Positions 44,081-51,683 of a stretch of DNA of 51,683 bases are shown piece by piece; position 1 is the stretch's first letter, and each line of letters begins with the position of its first letter. The notes under the pieces were generated by a model, which ran no database searches, was not told the origin of the DNA, and was given only the letters and a program-made list of their open reading frames with translations. The stretch comes from JARRJY01 sp037388705 (GTDB taxonomy: Bacteria > Pseudomonadota > Gammaproteobacteria > UBA6429 > Thiohalophilaceae). The DNA is taken from positions 1 to 51,683 of the forward strand of contig JARRJY010000012.1 in assembly GCA_037388705.1 (NCBI GenBank), read 5' to 3'. The translations under genes were made by a program, and so were the position numbers.

Positions 44081-44527
44081 GTGGCAGACCTGAAGACCCG
44101 CATTAATGATGACGTAAAAACCGCCATGCGCGAGAAAGACAAGGCGCGCCTGGCCACTTTGCGCCTGATTACTGCTGCCATCAAGCAAAAAGAAGTGGAT
44201 GAACGTACCGAGCTCAACGACGAGCAGGTCGTGACCATCCTGGAAAAAATGCTCAAGCAGCGTAAAGACTCCATCGAGCAGTTTGAAAAAGCCGGCCGTG
44301 ATGAACTGGCTGCCCAGGAAAAATCCGAAATCGAGATTATCCAGGTCTACATGCCAGAACAACTCTCCGATGATGAAATCGAAGTCCTCATCAAGGAAGC
44401 CATCGCTTCAACCGGTGCTGAATCCATGAAAGACATGGGGAAAGTCATGGGCCAACTCAAGTCCAAACTGGCCGGCCGTGCCGACATGGGTGCGGTGAGC
44501 GGTAAAATTAAAGCACTACTGTCTTAA
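44081..44527 (+). CDS. GatB/YqeY domain-containing protein
   Basis: A 148-residue protein with the YqeY helical tail domain related to that of GatB, which binds tRNA in the amidotransferase. KTRINDDVKTAMREKDKARL and EIIQVYMPEQLSDDEI are characteristic. Starts with GTG, 30 bases after rpsU. Frequently found between rpsU and dnaG; function unproven. Confidence 0.93.
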   Translation: MADLKTRINDDVKTAMREKDKARLATLRLITAAIKQKEVDERTELNDEQVVTILEKMLKQRKDSIEQFEKAGRDELAAQEKSEIEIIQVYMPEQLSDDEIEVLIKEAIASTGAESMKDMGKVMGQLKSKLAGRADMGAVSGKIKALLS

Positions 44528-44719
44528 TTCCCGCAAGCCAAAAATCCAGCCTGCTTCATGTCCTGTTACACGACTTAACGACAGGTATACTGCATTATTC
44601 GAACAGCTTTCCGACTCAACCTGGTCACCGTCAAGTTGATAACTGAATACTGGCAGAAAACTTAACTATTCCTCTAAAATGGAAATACCAGCTCAAATAC
44701 TCAGCGGGGGGTAAAAATA

Positions 44720-45049
44720 ATGCATATGTTATATCGAATCCTGGTACTAGCCATCCTTGTTTCACTAAATGCCTGTGCCTGGGTAGAAACGACACCAACG
44801 GGTGAGAAAGTGCGGGTATTGTCTAAAGAAGAAGTGAAGGGTTGTAAACATGTGGGAAAAACAACCGTCTCCACTGCAGGCAAGGTAGCTGGAATAGCGC
44901 GCCACCCTGAAAAGATCCAGGAAGAACTGGATATCCTTGCCCGAAATTCTGCTCCGGATATTGGTGGTGATACCGTCGTCCCTGTTGGAAAACCACAGGA
45001 AGGCAAACAGATCTACGAAGTCTACCGCTGCGTACCGAAGGCAGAATAA
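44720..45049 (+). CDS. DUF4156 lipoprotein
   Basis: A 109-residue predicted lipoprotein. A signal peptide ends in the lipobox LNAC (Cys at about 19), followed by KVRVLSKEEVKGCKHVG and a GGDTVV segment with a later YRC, the DUF4156 pattern. It is probably anchored in the outer membrane. A G-run (six G, 44705-44710) eight bases before the ATG may act as ribosome site. It interrupts the usual yqeY-dnaG order, with about 190 non-coding bases before it, so it may have its own promoter. Confidence 0.8.
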   Translation: MHMLYRILVLAILVSLNACAWVETTPTGEKVRVLSKEEVKGCKHVGKTTVSTAGKVAGIARHPEKIQEELDILARNSAPDIGGDTVVPVGKPQEGKQIYEVYRCVPKAE

Positions 45050-45180
45050 GCGCATTCAAGCCAGGTTGAAAGACTGTTTGCCGGGGAAAATATAACGCCT
45101 GCCTGGGTAGCTTTATTTTTCACTACCCGTACCGATAAGTCCCGCCGCTGAAAGGATAAAAAATAAAGTACAATCCCTGA

Positions 45181-46971
45181 ATGGCTGGCCGAATTCCTGA
45201 ATCCTTTATTGATGAACTGATGAACCGCGTCGACGTGGTCGAGGTCATTGACGCGCGCGTGCCACTAAAAAAGGCGGGCAAGGAATACAAGGCCTGCTGC
45301 CCGTTCCACAACGAGAAAACCCCGTCCTTTACTGTCAGTCAGAGCAAGCAGTTCTACCACTGTTTCGGTTGTGGCGCGCATGGCACCGCGGTGGGCTTCC
45401 TGATGGAATACGAGCACATGTCATTTCCCGAGGCCATTGAAGAGCTGGCTCGCATGGTGGGTATGGAAGTACCCCGCGAAGCCGTCAGTCCTCAACAGGC
45501 CAAGCGCCGCTCGGAAAATGAAGGCCTGTATCAAATCCTGGAAAAAAGTGACCAGTACTTCCAGGCCCAGTTGCGACAGCACCCACAAGCCAAGCAGGCC
45601 GTCGATTACCTGAAAGGCCGAGGCCTGTCTGGTGAAATCGCCAAGGAATACGGCATCGGCTTTGCCCCCAAGGGCTGGGACAACCTGATGAAAGCCCTGG
45701 CCACCAGCGACGAAACCAAACAACAGCTACTGAAAACCGGCATGCTGATCCAGAAAGATAATGGTGACATGTATGATCGCTTCCGTGGCCGCATTATGTT
45801 CCCCATTCGGGATCGCCGTGGCCGTACCATTGCCTTTGGTGGTCGTACCATTTCTTCGGATGACGGCGCCAAGTATCTCAACTCCCCGGAAACCCCGCTG
45901 TTTCATAAAGGACGTGAATTGTATGGCCTGTATGAAGCCCGCCAGGCACTACGCGATATTCCACGGCTGATGGTGGTGGAAGGTTACATGGATGTGATTT
46001 CACTGGCTCAATTTGGCATTCGCTACGCGGTGGCGACCCTGGGAACAGCCACCACCGAAGATCACCTGAACCGGCTATTTCGTATCTGTCCGGAAGTGGT
46101 GTTCTGTTTTGACGGTGACCGGGCTGGGCGTGATGCCGCCTGGCGAGCCCTGGAAAATGCCCTGCCCATCATGCGCGAAGGTCGCCAGATCCGTTTCCTG
46201 TTCCTGCCCGAAGGGGAAGATCCGGATACCCTGGTGCGAAAACAGGGTAAGGAACAGTTCGAGGCGCTGGTTGGACAGGCCCAGGCTTTTTCTGACTTTT
46301 TCTTCCAGAACATGCAAAAGGATCTGGAATTGCGTACCCCTGAAGGCAGAGGGATGCTGTATAAGAAGACGCTGCCTTATCTTGCCCAATTAGCCCCGGG
46401 AATTTACCGCCGCCTGATGATCGACCAATTAGCAAAGCTCACCCAGTATGATGCCGGGACGATTGACCAGGACATTGAGAAGGAAGACAAAAAGTCTACC
46501 AGCAAGCAAGCCGCTCCTCTCCCAAGTAGCAGGCCACGTGTTAAAGCCACTGGTAAACAACCCAAGTCACTGGTCAGGACGGCACTGGGTTTGTTGCTGC
46601 GCCAGCCCACACTGGCACAAAAAGCCGGGGAACCTTCCCGCCTGAAAAACGTCGATAAACCAGGCGTACCTTTATTAATGGATGTCCTTGAAATTTTGCA
46701 GGCTAATCCCCAGTTAAACAGTGCAGGACTTTTACTTCGTTACCAGGCAACGGGACATGAGCCACATTTACAGAAATTAATGTCTCAACAAATCCTGCTG
46801 GAAGACGATAACTCCATGGAACCGGAATTCCTGAGTGCCCTGGATGCCCTGGAGCAAAGCCAGCACGAAGACAGGCTGGATAGCCTGAGCCTGAAAGGTA
46901 GTCCCAGCCAGCTTTCTGATGAAGAAAAGGCTGAACTACGGAAGTTAACCACCCGCCCCGCCGAAAAATAG
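45181..46971 (+). CDS. dnaG: DNA primase
   Basis: A 596-residue primase. The N-terminal CHC2 zinc finger is CCPFHNEKTPSF...HCFGCG (about residues 40-66). The RNA polymerase core carries the TOPRIM motif VVEGYMDVI near 262, with later acidic DGDRAG. A helicase-binding C-terminal domain follows a low-complexity linker (about 430-455). No strong Shine-Dalgarno precedes the ATG. The stop is TAG. rpoD follows after about 180 bases. Confidence 0.97.
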   Translation: MAGRIPESFIDELMNRVDVVEVIDARVPLKKAGKEYKACCPFHNEKTPSFTVSQSKQFYHCFGCGAHGTAVGFLMEYEHMSFPEAIEELARMVGMEVPREAVSPQQAKRRSENEGLYQILEKSDQYFQAQLRQHPQAKQAVDYLKGRGLSGEIAKEYGIGFAPKGWDNLMKALATSDETKQQLLKTGMLIQKDNGDMYDRFRGRIMFPIRDRRGRTIAFGGRTISSDDGAKYLNSPETPLFHKGRELYGLYEARQALRDIPRLMVVEGYMDVISLAQFGIRYAVATLGTATTEDHLNRLFRICPEVVFCFDGDRAGRDAAWRALENALPIMREGRQIRFLFLPEGEDPDTLVRKQGKEQFEALVGQAQAFSDFFFQNMQKDLELRTPEGRGMLYKKTLPYLAQLAPGIYRRLMIDQLAKLTQYDAGTIDQDIEKEDKKSTSKQAAPLPSSRPRVKATGKQPKSLVRTALGLLLRQPTLAQKAGEPSRLKNVDKPGVPLLMDVLEILQANPQLNSAGLLLRYQATGHEPHLQKLMSQQILLEDDNSMEPEFLSALDALEQSQHEDRLDSLSLKGSPSQLSDEEKAELRKLTTRPAEK

Positions 46972-47018
46972 TGCGTGCGACCAGAACGAACGAAGTGAGT
47001 TCAGGAAGTGCCCGCTCT

Positions 47019-47034
47019 AAACCGAGAGGTTTTT
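47019..47034 (+). terminator. Weak terminator-like hairpin, dnaG-rpoD
   Basis: AAACC-GAGA-GGTTT followed by two more T: a 5-bp stem with a GNRA-type loop. It may partly uncouple rpoD from dnaG, as a terminator does in E. coli at this place. Its small size makes this uncertain. Confidence 0.3.
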
Positions 47035-47154
47035 AGGTGAAACGGGTCGTAATTTGACTCAAGTGTGCTAATTAATTAACTGAATTAGCTAGAATTATCT
47101 GAAATCTGGTGTAAAATTTGTTGGTTTTACGCCTAGGAACGTGTGAAGTAATAT

Positions 47155-48981
47155 ATGACAGCCTCTCAACCAAAAAAGATGGATAAATCCGAGCAGCAAT
47201 CCCAGCTTAAGTTATTGATTGCAAAAGGAAAAGAGCAAGGTTACCTGACCTACGCCGAGGTCAATGACCACTTGCCTAACGACATTGTCGATCCCGAGCA
47301 AATTGAAGATATCGTTGCCATGATCAACGATATGGGTATCACTGTGCATGAATCTGCTCCTGATGCTGACACCATCACGGAAGCTGCAGCTGATGTTGAT
47401 GAAGATGCCGCGGAAGAAGCCGCAGCTGCTCTGGCTAGTATTGATAGCGAGTTTGGTCGCACCACTGATCCAGTACGCATGTACATGCGTGAGATGGGTG
47501 CCGTTGAGCTGCTGACCCGTGAAGGCGAAATCGAAATTGCCAAGCGTATTGAAGATGGTCTTAACCAGATGTTGTCTTCATTGGCTATCTACCCGGAAAC
47601 CGTGGCCGAGCTACTGCGTGATTACGAACTGGTAGAAGCCGGTAACATGAAACTGACTGATCTGATCACTGATTTCATCGATCCGAATGCCGCGGATGAA
47701 ATTCCTTCACCGGTTGTGGCTGGCGCCAAATCGGATGATGATGATGAAGAGGAAGAAGTAGATACCGGTCCTGATCCGGATGAGGCACGGGCACGTTTCC
47801 ACAAGATTGCCAAGTTGCACAAGAAGTTTGTGAAAGCGGCTGAAAAGCATGGCTTCAAGGACAAGAAAACTGTGAAGGTTCGGGATGAAATGATCGACCA
47901 GATCATGGAGCTGAAGCTGCCCCAGAAAATCATCGACAAGCTACTTAACCACATGCGTGACCTGGTTGCGCGTATTCGCAGCCATGAAAAAATCATCATG
48001 ACTGTATGTGTTGAACAGGCACATATGCCGCGCAAAGATTTCATCACCTCTTTCCCGGAAAACGAGGCAAACCTGGAATGGTTGCAGTCACAGATTGATG
48101 CGGGTACCAAGTACTCACCGATCCTCGAGCAACACAAGGATGAAATTCTCAAGGCCCAGCAGAAGCTGGTTCAGATTGAGAGTGAAACCGGTCTGACTAT
48201 TACCGAAATTAAAGACATCAACCGCAAGATGTCCATCGGCGAAGCCAAGGCACGTCGCGCCAAGAAAGAGATGGTAGAAGCCAACCTGCGCCTGGTAATT
48301 TCAATCGCCAAGAAATATACCAACCGTGGTTTACAATTCCTTGATTTAATCCAGGAAGGCAACATTGGCCTGATGAAAGCGGTCGACAAGTTCGAGTACC
48401 GTCGTGGTTACAAGTTTTCAACCTATGCCACGTGGTGGATTCGCCAGGCGATTACCCGTTCGATTGCAGACCAGGCACGTACTATCCGTATCCCGGTTCA
48501 CATGATTGAAACCATCAACAAGTTGAACCGTATTTCACGCCAGATGCTGCAGGAAATGGGCCGTGAAGCTACACCTGAAGAACTGGCTGAACGTATGGAC
48601 ATGCCGGAAGATAAAATCCGCAAGGTGCTGAAGATTGCCAAGGAACCGATTTCCATGGAAACCCCGATTGGTGATGATGAAGATTCACACCTGGGTGATT
48701 TCATCGAAGATCAAAACGTATTGTCACCGGTTGATTCTGCTACCTCTTCAGGCCTGGTAGAAACGACCCAGGATGTACTGGAGGGTCTTACTGCCCGTGA
48801 AGCCAAGGTACTGCGTATGCGTTTTGGTATCGACATGAATACCGACCACACTTTGGAAGAAGTTGGTAAACAATTCGATGTAACCCGTGAGCGTATTCGC
48901 CAGATCGAAGCCAAGGCACTGCGAAAGCTGCGCCATCCAAGCCGCTCGGACCACCTGCGAAGCTTCCTGGATATCGAGTAA
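47155..48981 (+). CDS. rpoD: RNA polymerase sigma factor RpoD (sigma-70)
   Basis: The 608-residue housekeeping sigma factor. Region 1.1 (to about 80), region 1.2 with DPVRMYMREMG, the large non-conserved insert with an acidic run, region 2 with NLRLVISIAKKY and TYATWWIRQAITRSIADQ, region 3, and region 4.2 with TLEEVGKQFDVTRERIRQIE are all complete. An acidic EEDAAEEAA-type stretch follows region 1.1. A strong terminator follows immediately. Confidence 0.98.
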   Translation: MTASQPKKMDKSEQQSQLKLLIAKGKEQGYLTYAEVNDHLPNDIVDPEQIEDIVAMINDMGITVHESAPDADTITEAAADVDEDAAEEAAAALASIDSEFGRTTDPVRMYMREMGAVELLTREGEIEIAKRIEDGLNQMLSSLAIYPETVAELLRDYELVEAGNMKLTDLITDFIDPNAADEIPSPVVAGAKSDDDDEEEEVDTGPDPDEARARFHKIAKLHKKFVKAAEKHGFKDKKTVKVRDEMIDQIMELKLPQKIIDKLLNHMRDLVARIRSHEKIIMTVCVEQAHMPRKDFITSFPENEANLEWLQSQIDAGTKYSPILEQHKDEILKAQQKLVQIESETGLTITEIKDINRKMSIGEAKARRAKKEMVEANLRLVISIAKKYTNRGLQFLDLIQEGNIGLMKAVDKFEYRRGYKFSTYATWWIRQAITRSIADQARTIRIPVHMIETINKLNRISRQMLQEMGREATPEELAERMDMPEDKIRKVLKIAKEPISMETPIGDDEDSHLGDFIEDQNVLSPVDSATSSGLVETTQDVLEGLTAREAKVLRMRFGIDMNTDHTLEEVGKQFDVTRERIRQIEAKALRKLRHPSRSDHLRSFLDIE

Positions 48982-48986
48982 CCAGG

Positions 48987-49015
48987 AAAAAGCCGGTCAT
49001 AGCACCGGCTTTTTT
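48987..49015 (+). terminator. Rho-independent terminator of rpoD
   Basis: AAAAAGCCGGT (48987-48997) pairs with ACCGGCTTTTT (49004-49014) around CATAGC, ending in a T-run. It starts six bases after the rpoD stop. Confidence 0.9.
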
Positions 49016-49022
49016 GTTCCTG

Positions 49023-49028
49023 TATAAT
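49023..49028 (+). promoter_or_regulatory. Putative -10 of tRNA-Ile2
   Basis: A perfect TATAAT 14 bases before the mature tRNA 5' end, right after the rpoD terminator. The -35 position would fall in the terminator stem and has no consensus match. Confidence 0.4.
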
Positions 49029-49042
49029 CGCTGCTTCTTTTA

Positions 49043-49119
49043 GGGCCTGTAGCTCAGTTGGTTAGAGCAGTGGACTCATAATCCATTGGTCCCAGGTTCA
49101 AGTCCTGGCGGGCCCACCA
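49043..49119 (+). tRNA. ileX: tRNA-Ile2 (anticodon CAT, lysidine-modified type)
   Basis: A 77-base cloverleaf with encoded CCA. The acceptor stem GGGCCTG pairs with CGGGCCC, and the anticodon CAT (49077-49079) lies in the loop CTCATAA. CAT could read Met or, after TilS modification of C34, the Ile codon ATA. The C4-G69 and C5-G68 pairs agree with TilS recognition of tRNA-Ile2, while elongator tRNA-Met of E. coli has U-A and A-U there. Hence Ile2 is preferred. Confidence 0.78.
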
Positions 49120-49475
49120 TTTCATACCCATACAGCTTTATTTGTGTACAAAACCAAAAAAATGGCCATTTTTTGGTTTATTGAAATAATAATCTGTGCT
49201 CATTTATTACTGTCATCTACCAATTAATCTGACACTTTACCATTTAAACTGATACTCATTCACCCTTCGCAAAAAAACATCAGGTTTGCTCTATCTCTTG
49301 CTGGATCGGAAGATGAGAAACAAGTAATAACTCTTACTGTCTGGTTAGGCATAACAAAACTTGAACGTTTTAATGCTTTTTTCTGTTATGAATATTTTGC
49401 ATATTCCACGTTATCTAGTATTTATCTTTTTGGCTGTACTGATTATAAGTTTCAGCACCAGTCATTGACTGGCTA
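49120..49475. other. AT-rich gene-free stretch after the tRNA
   Basis: 356 bases with no supportable gene. It opens with a near-perfect palindrome (49151-49179). CTGACACT (49229) and CTGATACT (49249) recur 20 bases apart, somewhat like repeated end motifs of some insertion sequences, but no transposase remnant or target repeat was found. An old, eroded element at the tRNA 3' side is possible only as speculation. Confidence 0.4.
49151..49179. repeat. Near-perfect palindrome downstream of tRNA-Ile2
   Basis: AAACCAAAAAAATGG (49151-49165) is followed directly by CCATTTTTTGGTTT (49166-49179): 14 matching bases with one extra A. It lies 31 bases after the tRNA and could end its transcript or form a cruciform. 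Confidence 0.55.
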
Positions 49476-49811
49476 TTACGGGATACCCTGTGTTTGTTTG
49501 TTAAAATCACATACCTGGCAAACCGAGTAATACAAGTTGCTTCTTGGGTTGAATTTTTCTGCATGCAAACGTATTGCACAGAGTGGATTGTTTACATGAC
49601 AGGAAAAAATATTATCAATCACGCGAGAAGAACCTGCATGCATAAAGTGCAGTTCACCCCACTGTTGCCAGTTTGTTGTTAAGAATTTAATCTCATCTGT
49701 ATATTCGATTCTAATTGCCCAACCATCTATAAGCTGTGTATCAATAATCTGCGCAATGTTGGATATAACTTCATATGACAAGTGAGGATAGTGACGATTA
49801 GGCGTTAACAT
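49476..49811 (-). CDS. Small unknown protein downstream of SulP gene
   Basis: A 111-residue protein that I do not recognise. It is soluble, with four cysteines in two spaced pairs (SCHVNNPLC and VCQVC) and several aromatic/His positions, which might bind a metal; this is a guess. It is supported as a gene by an excellent Shine-Dalgarno, AAGGAGG on the minus strand (49818-49824), six bases before the ATG. It lies 47 bases after the SulP stop on the same strand, so it is probably translated from the SulP transcript. Confidence 0.6.
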   Translation of the reverse strand: MLTPNRHYPHLSYEVISNIAQIIDTQLIDGWAIRIEYTDEIKFLTTNWQQWGELHFMHAGSSRVIDNIFSCHVNNPLCAIRLHAEKFNPRSNLYYSVCQVCDFNKQTQGIP

Positions 49812-49858
49812 AAAATTCCTCCTTTCTTATTTATAAAGTTTTGATAAAAAATGTTTAA

Positions 49859-51553
49859 TCAGGTATTACAAACAGAGACATTTGTTTCATGACTATTTAC
49901 AATTCTATCCGGTTGTTTGCTACTGATACGTTCCAATGCAACTATTCTTTTATCAACGATATTTTCTTCAGGTATCTTCTTAAGTAACCCCAACTTACCC
50001 AGGCGTTGTAAAGGTTGCCTGTTACCTGCAACAATGTACACAGAACGACCGGCACGGAACATATCAAGAATCGAGGCTTCCAGAGATAAGGCGGCAGAAA
50101 CCCCCAGGTGGTTAACATCAGTGATATCTACGATTAGCACATGACAATTTTCGATTTGTGAATTTTTACGGGTGATCGCTCTTGAGGTACCAAAAATCAT
50201 TGTACCTCGTAGATAAAACAATAGAACTTTGCCTTTTACCGATCTTAATAGTTGTTTTTCTCGTGGTGTTAATTCCACTTCAGATGTATCAGGATCTGTC
50301 ACAGCTTTTACATCATCAGCCTGTAATTCAGATAACCGTGTGATTGTGACTACATTCGCGACAAACAAACCGATACCTACTGCCGCGATCAGATCAACAA
50401 ATACAGTAAGTAATATTACGCTATAAGTGATTAATGCACCTTTTCCTGAAATTAGGTGTGCGCGCTTAAGGAAGTTCCAGTCAATAATATCTATACCGAC
50501 TTTTACCGCGATACCTGCTAATACAGCCAGCGGAATAACAGAAGTTAAATCCGCCACCCATAATACGACAATCAGCAATATACCCGCCCTGACAAGACCT
50601 GATAATGCAGTTCGCGCACCTGCTTGTATACTGACGACCGTCCCCATGGTCGCACCGGCGCCGGGTAAACCTCCAAACAGACCTGACATCATATTGCCAA
50701 TGCCCTGTCCTATTAACTCTTTGTCTGAGTTGTGCTGTTTACGAGTTATGCTGTCTGCAATAACTGAAGTGAGTAAGGCATCAATACACCCCAACATGCC
50801 CAACACAATGGCATCCACTAACATTATTTGCCATTGTTCAACACTAAACACGGGTAGTTGTATACCTGGTAATCCTGTTGGAATTTCGCCAATGCGACGT
50901 ATATCAGTCTCGCTTAAAAATATGACTGAAATCAGCGTACATACAATCAACGCAACCAGTTGAGGTGGAAGATATTGTTTAAGGCTCTTTGGTAATAGAA
51001 AAAGGATCGCTAATGTTAATACAGCCAATAATGTTTCTTCAGTTTGAATGCCTGAAATTAACAACGGCAGGTTTTCCAATACTGCTATGACGCCTCCATT
51101 AGGTGAAGGCTGGCCAAGCATTGGTCCAATCTGGATTAAAATTAAAATTATTCCAATGCCAGACATGAACCCGGAGACAACGGTATAAGGCATAAGGGTA
51201 ACGTATTTACCCAGTCTCATAACACCAAACAGGATCTGGAATGCACCGGCCATAATGACAACAGTGAATGCCATTGCCATACCATTCACAGGATCGGAAG
51301 CGATCAGTTTGGCAATAACAGCTGTGAAGATAACTGTCATTGGTCCAGTCGGCTCGGATATCAGTGTTGGTGAACCACCAAACAAGGCGGCAAACAAGCC
51401 TACCAGGATTGCCCCGTATAAACCCGCTTCTGCACCAGCACCTGATGCGACACCAAAAGCAAGCGCCATCGGTAATGCAATTACTGCCGCGGTGACTCCG
51501 CCAAAGATATCACCACGTTTATGTCTTAAATTAATTTCATTAAACAAATGCAT
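49859..51553 (-). CDS. SulP-family anion transporter with STAS domain
   Basis: A protein of about 564 residues. Ten or more membrane segments carry the SulP signature region (GVTAAVIALPMALAFGVASG, then GLYGAILVGLFAALFGGSP and ISEPTGPM). A C-terminal STAS domain spans about residues 430-545 (LLFYLRGTMIFG, then VLIVDITDVNHLG). SulP proteins carry sulfate, bicarbonate or other anions; the length and STAS fit BicA-like bicarbonate or sulfate transporters, both useful here. I prefer ATG 51553 (GGAG ten bases upstream) over a TTG at 51571. Confidence 0.88.
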   Translation of the reverse strand: MHLFNEINLRHKRGDIFGGVTAAVIALPMALAFGVASGAGAEAGLYGAILVGLFAALFGGSPTLISEPTGPMTVIFTAVIAKLIASDPVNGMAMAFTVVIMAGAFQILFGVMRLGKYVTLMPYTVVSGFMSGIGIILILIQIGPMLGQPSPNGGVIAVLENLPLLISGIQTEETLLAVLTLAILFLLPKSLKQYLPPQLVALIVCTLISVIFLSETDIRRIGEIPTGLPGIQLPVFSVEQWQIMLVDAIVLGMLGCIDALLTSVIADSITRKQHNSDKELIGQGIGNMMSGLFGGLPGAGATMGTVVSIQAGARTALSGLVRAGILLIVVLWVADLTSVIPLAVLAGIAVKVGIDIIDWNFLKRAHLISGKGALITYSVILLTVFVDLIAAVGIGLFVANVVTITRLSELQADDVKAVTDPDTSEVELTPREKQLLRSVKGKVLLFYLRGTMIFGTSRAITRKNSQIENCHVLIVDITDVNHLGVSAALSLEASILDMFRAGRSVYIVAGNRQPLQRLGKLGLLKKIPEENIVDKRIVALERISSKQPDRIVNSHETNVSVCNT

Positions 51554-51683
51554 TCCTGATAGTCTCCGCAACTGGAACTTGCGTCAGTAACAACTAGATG
51601 TTTCTATCAGGCATTATGGGTGCGATGGGTGTAAATTACTCATTGTTTTTGACAATGGATGTTATAGCTAACAAACAATAGGA

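Noticed and set aside
47622..48152. 176-aa minus-strand open frame opposite rpoD
   Set aside because: Serine-rich antisense shadow of rpoD with no ribosome site or homology signal.
49043..49119. Elongator tRNA-Met instead of tRNA-Ile2
   Set aside because: Same CAT anticodon, but the C4-G69 and C5-G68 pairs agree with TilS-recognised tRNA-Ile2 and differ from E. coli tRNA-Met.
50427..50963. 178-aa plus-strand open frame opposite the SulP gene
   Set aside because: Antisense of a transmembrane gene; proline- and threonine-rich low-information translation.
1..51683. CRISPR arrays, prophage or complete insertion sequences
   Set aside because: No regularly spaced repeats, cas, integrase or transposase genes were seen on either strand.

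Overview
The window reads as a chromosomal segment of a gammaproteobacterial sulfur-oxidising chemolithotroph. The evidence is the gene content: a complete aprMBA set (APS reductase with its AprM membrane partner), a dissimilatory-type sat, and a complete soeABC (cytoplasmic sulfite dehydrogenase). Around these lies ordinary gammaproteobacterial housekeeping: rpsU, dnaG and rpoD, cmoAB, rimO, cca, tsaD, plsY, folB, folK and uppP. No phage, transposase or CRISPR array was found. The species cannot be named from this sequence. One assembly gap (23 N, 18030-18052) and two otherwise intact genes with a single internal stop codon suggest a draft assembly.

Layout. 1-3.2 kb: a HIT-family protein, a DUF4279 protein, and a minus-strand group of TPR protein, SlyD-like prolyl isomerase and an unknown 127-residue protein. 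3.2-14.4 kb: the sulfur core. aprM-aprB-aprA, a VOC/PCP_red fusion protein and sat are on the minus strand, and soeA-soeB-soeC is divergent on the plus strand. It encodes both known cytoplasmic routes from sulfite to sulfate: direct oxidation by SoeABC, and the AMP-dependent APS route (AprBA, then Sat making ATP). 14.5-20.6 kb: a large membrane GGDEF/EAL protein, then a histidine-rich glycine-zipper envelope protein interrupted by the gap, a PepSY-like protein and a PhoPQ-like two-component system. 20.7-24.2 kb: heme A synthase (COX15 type), an FNR/ANR-type oxygen sensor with all four cluster cysteines, moaA, and an exported DsrE-like protein. 24.2-27.7 kb (minus): TauE/SafE exporter, APC permease, succinate-semialdehyde-type dehydrogenase.

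27.7-32.5 kb: an NDUFA9-like protein, cca, a methyltransferase, a small VOC protein and rimO. 32.7-36.0 kb: convergent rpfC-like hybrid kinase and rpfF-like crotonase, a probable DSF (diffusible signal factor) quorum-sensing pair. 36.3-40.4 kb (minus): cmoB, cmoA, a vanZ-like gene broken by one stop codon, uppP, and a MidA/NDUFAF7-like methyltransferase. 40.4-43.7 kb: pteridine reductase, folK, folB, plsY, and tsaD with an internal amber codon. 43.8-49.1 kb: rpsU, yqeY, a DUF4156 lipoprotein, dnaG, rpoD and tRNA-Ile2(CAT). 49.1-51.6 kb: a gene-free stretch, then a SulP transporter with a small unknown gene downstream.

How it fits together. Sulfite arising in the cytoplasm can be oxidised by SoeABC (electrons probably to quinone) or AprMBA/Sat, exported by TauE, or its sulfate product moved by a transporter such as SulP. 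moaA contributes to the molybdopterin cofactor that SoeA needs. FNR and heme A synthase point to respiration adjusted to oxygen. DSF and cyclic-di-GMP genes suggest density-dependent control of surface life. Several uncatalogued inverted repeats lie in intergenic regions, upstream of soeA, rpfF and the APC permease and between the glycine-zipper and PepSY genes. They are the least explained signals here.
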